Shown: in pieces, positions 24,945 through 29,542 of the stretch
Position numbering within the stretch: position 1 is the first letter of the stretch
Layout of the letters: the number at the start of each line of letters is the position of its first letter
Virus record (IMG/VR): IMGVR_UViG_3300017613_004197
Coordinates: 1-31,063 of that record
DNA: 31,063 nucleotides
Source of the DNA: a virus
Reading direction: 5' to 3' (one strand)
Notes under the pieces: model-generated
Database searches by the model: none
What the model saw: only the letters and a program-made list of their open reading frames with translations
What the model was told of the DNA's origin: nothing
Position numbers and translations under genes: made by a program

Positions 24945-25682
24945 CTATGTTGGATTATATCGTTTTTGTATCTTCCATAGTTCAAAGCAAGCCTGAAACA
25001 TCTGCCACCCTCGTTCAATCTCTACCCTGTCATCCCAATAGACAAATTCAATGTCCCCATTCCAACCAACAAATATGTTGACAAGGACAGGAAAGGTCGT
25101 TGCCCCAATCCCTTTGGCATAGGCTGTTAGTTGCATTATGTGTTCATCCCATGCCAGCTTCTTTGTTGTATCAAGGATCTCTTTTGTTTTGATATCGGCA
25201 ATAAGGTTATCAGCCCCTAAGTCAATCGTACCACCATAACCCAAATCTGTATTTGCAAATGTCTTTTCGGCAAAAGAAAGAGACTTTAATTCCTTCATGA
25301 TACCAGCCATTACAGAAAAAGCTAAATCCTTATATTCAGCCAAAACAGCTTCTCCCCGGAATGCCTTTTCAATCGCTTTGTGAATTGCAACTCCTTTATC
25401 ACGGGCAATCCGGCTGATTTCTTGCGAGTCTGTCTTGATACGTTTCACATAAGAATCATCAGATTCATCTTTATCCCGTGGCAGGGTCAAGGCTGACTCT
25501 AATACTCTATCCTGAATCCAGTTATTAAGCCCTGGTTTGTCCAGTATCTTGATGATTTCCGTAACCGAGGGATATAAGCCCAATTTCTTGACATCTCGCA
25601 GTGTGGTGTCCCTCAGACCCCTTGAAGCATCTTTGTAGGGGACTTGGTAGACCGGATTTCCGTTTTTATCGTAACTATGCAT
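24945..25682 (-). CDS. PD-(D/E)XK exonuclease (phage recombination nuclease)
   Basis: 245 residues. The nuclease core shows E139 (SFAEKTFANTD), D154 (GGTIDLGAD) and D163-I-K165 (LIADIKTKE), the PD-(D/E)XK signature, with a helical part HKAIEKAF before it. It resembles RecB/Cas4-like nucleases in phage recombination systems, where 5'-end resection makes the single strand for the annealing protein next to it. The site GGAGG precedes the ATG, which overlaps the preceding stop (TAATG). Confidence 0.85.
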   Translation of the reverse strand: MHSYDKNGNPVYQVPYKDASRGLRDTTLRDVKKLGLYPSVTEIIKILDKPGLNNWIQDRVLESALTLPRDKDESDDSYVKRIKTDSQEISRIARDKGVAIHKAIEKAFRGEAVLAEYKDLAFSVMAGIMKELKSLSFAEKTFANTDLGYGGTIDLGADNLIADIKTKEILDTTKKLAWDEHIMQLTAYAKGIGATTFPVLVNIFVGWNGDIEFVYWDDRVEIERGWQMFQACFELWKIQKRYNPT

Positions 25683-25837
25683 TATTCCAATTCCTCCGCA
25701 AGCGTTCTAAGTTTTACGGCTAATTTTTTACCCGCACCCTTGTCCAGAAAATCGCTTTTAATGGTAGCGTTCCCCTCTGTTATTACCAACCTTTTCACCT
25801 TACCCGCATAGTCAACAACCCTAACTTCAATTTCCAT
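25682..25837 (-). CDS. 51-residue hypothetical protein
   Basis: Sequence MEIEVRVVDYAGKVKRLVIT, then a helical second half. A beta-hairpin start and helical end; no motif. Very strong ribosome site (GGAGGTGGTG) before the ATG; stop overlaps the exonuclease ATG, so it is co-translated with the recombination genes. Confidence 0.6.
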   Translation of the reverse strand: MEIEVRVVDYAGKVKRLVITEGNATIKSDFLDKGAGKKLAVKLRTLAEELE

Positions 25838-25974
25838 CACCACCTCCGTCCATATTTATCCGTGCGTTTCCGTTCCCACACCCGCCTGACTATCTCCACA
25901 ACCCCCCATGCAAGGAAGATTAGAAAGGCGATTGTCAGGATTCGGGTCAGAATTTCAAAGATTGTTTCAATCAT
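25837..25974 (-). CDS. 45-residue membrane protein
   Basis: One hydrophobic span (MIETIFEILTRILTIAFLIF, continuing LAWGVV) followed by a basic tail VRRVWERKRTDKYGRRW, so the C-terminus would face the cytoplasm. The TGA overlaps the next ATG. Small early membrane proteins of this kind occur in many phages; role unknown. Confidence 0.6.
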   Translation of the reverse strand: MIETIFEILTRILTIAFLIFLAWGVVEIVRRVWERKRTDKYGRRW

Positions 25975-26141
25975 TCTCTGCACCTTTCTCTAATGTGTTT
26001 CGGGCAACGGTAACAAGCATCCCCCGGCCCGACAGGGCATGGTCTCCACTTTTCGGCTTCACGGTCCCTCTCTGTGAGGTGTTCGTCAAGCTCACGGTCC
26101 AGTCGGTACTCATTTGTGCGGAGTTTGTCGGCAAAGGTCAT
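25971..26141 (-). CDS. 56-residue Cys-containing protein
   Basis: Begins MTFADKLRTNEYRLDRELDE, charged helical, and ends with four Cys (WRPCPVGPGDACYRCPKHI, RERCRE) that could bind one metal ion. Its stop overlaps the next gene's ATG (ATGA). Ribosome site weak. Family not recognised. Confidence 0.5.
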   Translation of the reverse strand: MTFADKLRTNEYRLDRELDEHLTERDREAEKWRPCPVGPGDACYRCPKHIRERCRE

Positions 26142-26148
26142 GGGTTGT

Positions 26149-26263
26149 CTATCTCATTTCACTTTTCATATTAAAAGGTCGCTGGCAGATAGCACACTTC
26201 TTTTTAACAGAAGGAGTCTACCGGTGCTGCGTTCTGCCTCATAAGCTCTACTACTGCCAGCAT
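26149..26263 (-). pseudogene. Possible frameshifted zinc-knuckle gene
   Basis: ATG 26263 reads MLAVVELMRQNAAPVDS and stops at TAA 26204. In another frame the sequence continues SVKKKCAICQRPFNMKSEMR to a TAG at 26149, with a CxxC knuckle that has no start of its own. Removing one T near 26210-26213 would join the parts. Either the gene is broken, a base is wrong, or these are unrelated. No good ribosome site. Confidence 0.25.
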
Positions 26264-26273
26264 AAAGGTTAAT

Positions 26274-26288
26274 TCCAAGGTTGACCAG
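26274..26288. repeat. 15-bp direct repeat, copy 1
   Basis: TCCAAGGTTGACCAG occurs here and exactly at 26673-26687, about 400 bases apart, flanking the 90-residue gene at 26296-26568. Each copy is preceded by a further AAGGTT (26265 and 26663 areas), making an AAGGTT-spacer-CCAAGGTT arrangement. Confidence 0.75.
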
Positions 26289-26295
26289 GGACACG

Positions 26296-26568
26296 TTAGA
26301 TAAACTCGTTCAGGGCGTCACGAGCTTCCCGGAGAGCACTTAATGACCCGTCAAGCCAGTAGTTTGTAATTTTAAGCCAGTTTGTAATTTTCACTGATGC
26401 GCAATCCGAGGCTTCTGATGTTTCTTCATCCGGTTGTCCCTTTAGGGGAGGTGGTGATATCTCCCAAGCCTTCCTCCGGAGTTCAACAGACAATGCCTGT
26501 AAATCTTCCAGTTTTACCATAATTCTTCCCATGCCGGTTTGTTGTTTAGCGTCTTTCATGTCTGGCAT
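26296..26568 (-). CDS. First gene of leftward operon, hypothetical
   Basis: 90 residues from ATG 26568, which has a strong GGGAGGAATGAA site; upstream TTG codons in the same frame are not needed. Helical (DLQALSVELRRKAWEIS), a Pro-rich loop (PPPLKGQPDEETSE) and a helical end (SALREARDALNEFI). No family recognised. Being first from the strong promoter, it may be an early take-over or regulatory protein. It is flanked by the 15-bp direct repeats. Confidence 0.6.
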   Translation of the reverse strand: MPDMKDAKQQTGMGRIMVKLEDLQALSVELRRKAWEISPPPLKGQPDEETSEASDCASVKITNWLKITNYWLDGSLSALREARDALNEFI

Positions 26569-26672
26569 TTCATTCCTCCCGTATTGCGAGTATTCCCTTT
26601 CAAAACTCCAAGACCCCAAAGGTTCCCATGCCCAGGCTAATAGTAGCCAATACCCGCAAAATAAGGTTTCTC

Positions 26673-26687
26673 TCCAAGGTTGACCAG
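26673..26687. repeat. 15-bp direct repeat, copy 2
   Basis: Exact copy of TCCAAGGTTGACCAG at 26274. It falls in the untranslated leader of the leftward operon, between the promoter and the first gene. The core CAAGGTTRA also occurs on the other strand at 26856-26864, where it overlaps the rightward promoter's -35 box. Confidence 0.75.
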
Positions 26688-26725
26688 TTTACAAGTTATC
26701 CTTGATCCCGCCATCACCGACAGCC

Positions 26726-26750
26726 GGGTCTCGATTTAGCTCGCAGACCC
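26726..26750 (-). promoter_or_regulatory. Hairpin in leader of the leftward operon
   Basis: On the leftward transcript GGGTCT, a bulged G, CGA, loop GCTAAA, then TCGAGACCC make a 9-bp stem with one bulge. Flanking CCCG/CGGG arms (around 26706-26728) could stack beside it. No T run follows, so it is a structured leader rather than a terminator. The 225-base leader between promoter and first gene otherwise holds only a 17-codon frame and one repeat copy. Confidence 0.45.
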
Positions 26751-26799
26751 CTGGCTTTTGCGTGTGATACAGGATTGTTGATTTTTCATGGTGAGGGTA

Positions 26800-26828
26800 A
26801 TTATAAAAAATGGATTCCGTCTTGTCAA
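26800..26828 (-). promoter_or_regulatory. Perfect-consensus sigma70 promoter, leftward
   Basis: Reading leftward: TTGACA (26828-26823), 17-base spacer, TATAAT (26805-26800). Both hexamers match consensus exactly at the best spacing. Start of transcription would be near 26793. It faces the leftward early operon and is the strongest promoter-like signal in the window. Confidence 0.85.
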
Positions 26829-26847
26829 GAACTATTTTCGTATCGAA
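26820..26847. promoter_or_regulatory. Operator-like palindromes between divergent promoters
   Basis: TCTTG-T-CAAGA (26820-26830) is a perfect 5-1-5 palindrome that covers the leftward -35 box, and TTCG-TAT-CGAA (26837-26847) is a 4-3-4 palindrome between the two promoters. They are candidate binding sites for the regulator encoded at 26897. Their short length means chance cannot be ruled out. Confidence 0.45.
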
Positions 26848-26861
26848 TCATTATTTTAACC

Positions 26862-26890
26862 TTGACATATGGTACTTTTTTCTATATGCT
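26862..26890 (+). promoter_or_regulatory. Rightward promoter for the HTH gene (leaderless)
   Basis: TTGACA (26862-26867), 17-base spacer, TATGCT (26885-26890). Transcription would begin about 7 bases on, at or next to the ATG at 26897, and there is no ribosome site between, so the message is probably leaderless, as with lambda cI from PRM. Confidence 0.65.
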
Positions 26891-26896
26891 TTAGCC

Positions 26897-27076
26897 ATGA
26901 AATACTCAAAATCAGTTAAGGGTTTGATATCACAGCTAATTTCCAAATTCGGTTCTGCTCGGGCTGTTGCGGAAGAACTTCGCATATCTAAACGGTATGT
27001 CGAGATGCTTCGGGATGGCAAGAAAAAAGCATCCTGGGCATTAGCAGAATTGATCCGGTTGAAAGTTAATGGATAG
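26897..27076 (+). CDS. Small helix-turn-helix regulator (Cro/CI-like)
   Basis: 59 residues from ATG 26897. A HTH is visible at about residues 18-44 (FGSARAVAEELRISKRYVEM, then LRDGKKKAS); the second helix would read DNA bases. It is basic and Cro-sized, sits between the divergent promoters and the rightward early genes, and probably represses one or both promoters. An upstream in-frame start at 26810 would cross the promoter and is rejected. The stop overlaps no gene with a convincing start. Confidence 0.7.
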   Translation: MKYSKSVKGLISQLISKFGSARAVAEELRISKRYVEMLRDGKKKASWALAELIRLKVNG

Positions 27077-27144
27077 GTGTGCTTCTCGCCCTCTGTGCCA
27101 ACGACAATCCTACCCCAAAGAGATGTCAAGAAATGGAGGGGTAA

Positions 27145-28026
27145 ATGACTCACATTGACCTCTTTACAGGCATAGGCGGGTTTTCTCTCGCCTGTCAATG
27201 GAACGGCATTCAAACTGAGGTAATGGTTGAAAAAGATGAAAAATGCAGAGACTTCCTTAGAAGAACCTATCCAGACATCCCTATTATTCCCGACATCCGA
27301 GAATTTGACGGAACGAAATGGCAAGGGCGATTTATCCTTACTGGGGGAGTCCCATGTCAACCTGCGAGTCGTGCCGGGAAGCAGAGAGGCAAGGAAGACG
27401 ACCGTTGGCTCTGGGGAGAAGCTCTGCGTGTTCTTGCCGAAGCAAAGCCCTGTTGGGCATTGTTTGAAAACCCTCCTGGGATCTATGACGTGGGGTTCGA
27501 TGGAATATTATCTGACCTGGAAAGCACAGGCTACGAACTCGGGATATGTGAGATTCCGGCTTGTGCCGTCAACTCCCCGCAGATCAGGCAGAGAGTGTGG
27601 ATCGTGGCAAACGCCATCGGTAGTAGACCAGACGGGCAGGCAGTATCAGTATGTGGGGAAAGACCGGAAGAAATTTCTATGTCTTCCTGGGCAAGTCAAA
27701 GCCACATGGCCGACACCGAGGGTATCTTGCCAGAACGGACCATCCCAAAAAGAAATTGCACAGAGGAACCCGAAACGCCGGCTGGAAACAGAATTGGTAA
27801 TTTCTGGCAAAACTCCCTCTGGCTCCCTTGCGCTGACGGAAAACTTCGTAGAACGCCTGATTTTATTGAGCAGTTGGTTGATGGGGTATCCGTTAACATA
27901 CTTGAAGAATTGGCAGAAGAAGGCTGGCCGCACAGGTCGGTCTTAGCGGCTTTGGGGAATAGTATAGTGCCACAGGTAGCGTTTCAAATAATTCAAGCGA
28001 TAGTGAGGGCAAACGATGAAAGCTAA
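27145..28026 (+). CDS. C5-cytosine DNA methyltransferase (Dcm-like)
   Basis: 293 residues with the ordered motifs: I IDLFTGIGGF (4-13), IV GVPCQPASRAG with catalytic Cys71, VI FENP (107-110), VIII QIRQRVWIVA (146-155) and X LGNSIVPQVA (270-279). The TRD between VIII and X is short, so the enzyme is smaller than most and its target cannot be read by eye. GGAGG with good spacing precedes the ATG. It probably hides phage DNA from host restriction, as does the second methylase at 22031. Another frame is open through most of the gene (see the 27236 entry). Its stop overlaps the HNH gene start. Confidence 0.9.
   Translation: MTHIDLFTGIGGFSLACQWNGIQTEVMVEKDEKCRDFLRRTYPDIPIIPDIREFDGTKWQGRFILTGGVPCQPASRAGKQRGKEDDRWLWGEALRVLAEAKPCWALFENPPGIYDVGFDGILSDLESTGYELGICEIPACAVNSPQIRQRVWIVANAIGSRPDGQAVSVCGERPEEISMSSWASQSHMADTEGILPERTIPKRNCTEEPETPAGNRIGNFWQNSLWLPCADGKLRRTPDFIEQLVDGVSVNILEELAEEGWPHRSVLAALGNSIVPQVAFQIIQAIVRANDES
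27236..27946 (+). CDS. Long ORF overprinted in the methyltransferase gene
   Basis: A 236-codon frame (+1 relative to the methylase) without a stop. It reads in part SHVNLRVVPGSREARKTTVG, YYLTWKAQATNSGYVRFRLV, WQTPSVV, TWPTPRVS and WLMGYPLTYL. I recall phage database proteins with this set of motifs (a PGS.EARK..TV opening, L.WK..T..G..LF.LVPS, WPTP repeats, WLMGFP end); they look like the same overprinted frame of other methylases. No good ribosome site precedes ATG 27236; translation is unproven. Conserved overlap could mean a real dual gene or only a shadow of conserved methylase codons. Confidence 0.4.
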   Translation: MKNAETSLEEPIQTSLLFPTSENLTERNGKGDLSLLGESHVNLRVVPGSREARKTTVGSGEKLCVFLPKQSPVGHCLKTLLGSMTWGSMEYYLTWKAQATNSGYVRFRLVPSTPRRSGRECGSWQTPSVVDQTGRQYQYVGKDRKKFLCLPGQVKATWPTPRVSCQNGPSQKEIAQRNPKRRLETELVISGKTPSGSLALTENFVERLILLSSWLMGYPLTYLKNWQKKAGRTGRS

Positions 28027-28390
28027 CGATCATGGCTATGTAAGAACTATGATAAATTATGAAAGAAAATATGAACATCAAAGGGTATGGGAAAAACACA
28101 ACGGCCCCATCCTTGAGGGTTTTGAAATTCATCATATCAATGGAGATTCAGCAGACAACCGAGTCGAAAACCTTGAGCTTTTAACACATAAAGAACACAT
28201 GAGAAGGCATATCACATGTTATCGCACAATAAATGGTGTTCGGCAAAAACAATGTACTGTCTGTAAAGAATGGAAACCGTTGAATGAGTTTTCACCGATG
28301 GGGCGTTGTCTTTCTGGGCCGTGCAAGCCATGTAAAGTAGAGTATAACCGAAATTTAAGATTGTCCCGCAAGTCGCATACGAAATCATAA
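28016..28390 (+). CDS. HNH endonuclease, free-standing
   Basis: 124 residues. The core EHQRVWEKHNGPILEGFEIH, HINGDSADNRVENLELLTHK and EHMRRH is the HNH_3-type layout (H..H, N..N, H), which makes a nick or double-strand cut with a single metal ion; many free-standing phage copies are homing enzymes. A C-terminal zinc-like part (QCTVCKEWKPLNEF, GPCKPCKVEY) adds CxxC pairs. The ATG overlaps the methylase end by 11 bases with GAGGG in front. Confidence 0.85.
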   Translation: MKANDHGYVRTMINYERKYEHQRVWEKHNGPILEGFEIHHINGDSADNRVENLELLTHKEHMRRHITCYRTINGVRQKQCTVCKEWKPLNEFSPMGRCLSGPCKPCKVEYNRNLRLSRKSHTKS

Positions 28391-28439
28391 GGGCGATAAA
28401 GGAAACGGATTTGTAGGCTATTTTTACGGAGGTGTCAAG

Positions 28440-28700
28440 ATGAACAAATGGCTGATGTGGGCGGTCGTGATCCTGGTAATTATCCTGCTTTATTTCTTAC
28501 TCGGGGGCCGGGGCGAGTCAAGGGTTATCTCCGTGCAACCGGATATTGACCCCTATGAGCGCATAATCTACGCCCAGGCGCACAATTACCACGGAATCCT
28601 GTTTAGCACATGCCCTGGTGACGGTGAGCCGTATTTTTACCGTAATGGACAAAAGTGTAAACTATTGTCAACAATTAGGGGTTGGAGGGTGGTGCTGTGA
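28440..28700 (+). CDS. Membrane-anchored hypothetical protein
   Basis: 86 residues. One N-terminal hydrophobic span (MNKWLMWAVVILVIILLYFL) then a folded outside part with RVISVQPDIDPYERIIYA and YFYRNGQKCKLLS, two Cys. Good site GGAGG before the ATG. It could be an exclusion or envelope-acting early protein; no family recognised. Confidence 0.6.
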   Translation: MNKWLMWAVVILVIILLYFLLGGRGESRVISVQPDIDPYERIIYAQAHNYHGILFSTCPGDGEPYFYRNGQKCKLLSTIRGWRVVL

Positions 28701-28744
28701 ATTTGAACAAGTTGAAGAACAAGAGGGCGAGAGACAGATTTTAA
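28697..28744 (+). CDS. 15-residue basic ORF in coupling chain
   Basis: GTG start overlaps the preceding stop (GTGA) and the TAA overlaps the next ATG (TAATG). It reads MNLNKLKNKRARDRF. The double overlap suggests a translational coupler or remnant; otherwise it is too short to support. Confidence 0.25.
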   Translation: MNLNKLKNKRARDRF

Positions 28745-28848
28745 TGAATTTATCAATAACTGGTATGGGAGTAAATGAAAATGACATGCCATTGCCGGTG
28801 ATATGCGTGAATGTGAAACAGACAGGGCGCATGATATTTAAGGCTTGA
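28744..28848 (+). CDS. 34-residue hypothetical protein
   Basis: Reads MNLSITGMGVNENDMPLPVI, then VNVKQTGRMIFKA, a beta-strand pattern. TAATG overlap with the short frame before. The TGA stop lies within the -35 box of the next promoter. No family. Confidence 0.35.
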   Translation: MNLSITGMGVNENDMPLPVICVNVKQTGRMIFKA

Positions 28849-28872
28849 CATTCACGGGGGAATATGGATAAT
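28845..28872 (+). promoter_or_regulatory. Sigma70 promoter of a short structured transcript
   Basis: TTGACA (28845-28850), 16-base spacer, GATAAT (28867-28872): five of six at -10, all six at -35. Transcription would begin near 28879, 40 bases before the branched hairpin. Confidence 0.6.
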
Positions 28873-28917
28873 GAGGGGTAAGGTAAACGATAGATGGAAA
28901 TTAAACTTGCAAACTTA

Positions 28918-28999
28918 AAGAAGCTCCACAAGGTTCTGTTCCGGGATGGAACGGGAGGCTTATCACCTCTACCTTGCCTTGTGGGGCTTCTTTTTTTTT
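28918..28999 (+). ncRNA. Branched hairpin RNA ending in intrinsic terminator
   Basis: The outer stem pairs 28918-28933 with 28977-28992 over 16 bp (one G-U pair), followed by nine T (28991-28999). Within the 43-base loop, GTTCC/GGAAC (938-942 and 948-952) and GAGG/CCTC (955-958 and 966-969) form two more hairpins, so the RNA is a three-way junction. With the promoter at 28845 it makes a transcript of about 120 nt that ends 14 bases before the replication gene at 29013. It may be a stand-alone small RNA or an attenuator for that operon, like the immunity RNA of phage P4 or the C4 RNA of P1. A 40-codon frame (28894-29016) crosses it but is probably not translated. Confidence 0.65.
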
Positions 29000-29012
29000 G
29001 GAGCTTACCCCG

Positions 29013-29393
29013 ATGAGTACCAATAAAAGACCATGGTATGCCTTTTGGCCTAAAGATTTCAACCAAGATGAAAAAGTTCAATGCCTACCCGCACTTGCAG
29101 AGCTTATTTATAGACGAGCTTTAGATGTATTATGGCAAAATAATGGCACTCGCATACCAAACGCAATGGCACTTTTATATAATTCGCTTGGAAAGGGTAT
29201 TTCCGAACGGGAATTTTCTGAATTATGGGAAAAAATCCAATATCCCGGATTTGAAATATTAGAAACAACACAGGATAAAAAATGGATATATTCTAAGAGG
29301 TTACAGGAACAAAAGAAAAAGATCGATGATTCTATCGAACAAAAGAGCAGGGCGGGTAAAAAAGGCGCAAAGGCAAGATGGGTAAAGCCTTAA
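29013..29393 (+). CDS. DUF1376-like replication protein, shortened
   Basis: 126 residues from ATG 29013 with GGAG 8 bases ahead. The opening RPWYAFWPKDFNQDEKVQCL, then LAELIYRRALDVLWQNNG, is the DUF1376 pattern (phage replication initiation/YdaU-type). A helical RLQEQKKKIDDSIEQK and SRAGKKGAKARW follow, where relatives usually continue with a linker and second domain. Here a tandem TAATAA ends the frame, so it may be truncated. It is preceded by the terminator RNA and followed by the helicase. Confidence 0.65.
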   Translation: MSTNKRPWYAFWPKDFNQDEKVQCLPALAELIYRRALDVLWQNNGTRIPNAMALLYNSLGKGISEREFSELWEKIQYPGFEILETTQDKKWIYSKRLQEQKKKIDDSIEQKSRAGKKGAKARWVKP

Positions 29394-29413
29394 TAACACT
29401 CGCATACGATTGC

Positions 29414-29441
29414 CAATGCGGTGGCAATGCGGTGGCAATGG
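29414..29441. repeat. 11-bp tandem repeat after DUF1376-like gene
   Basis: CAATGCGGTGG occurs twice in tandem (29414-29424, 29425-29435) with a partial third copy CAATGG. It lies in a 149-base gap in which I see no gene; the same frame as the upstream gene would read through it after the two stops. A slippage site or the eroded end of the longer ancestor. Confidence 0.5.
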
Positions 29442-29542
29442 CAAAACGATGGCTATACAGATACAGATACATAAACTACTAACTACCCTATCCAAGAAAA
29501 AGGTTATTACTATATAAGAACCTATTAACTACAAGGGGGCCG

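Noticed and set aside
27069-27158. 29-codon frame between the regulator and the methylase
   Set aside because: Overlaps both neighbours, has only a weak ribosome site and no motif; kept out for lack of support.
28894-29016. 40-codon frame across the branched RNA, overlapping the replication gene start
   Set aside because: Its codons follow the hairpin arms, its ribosome site is poor, and the terminator would end most transcripts inside it.
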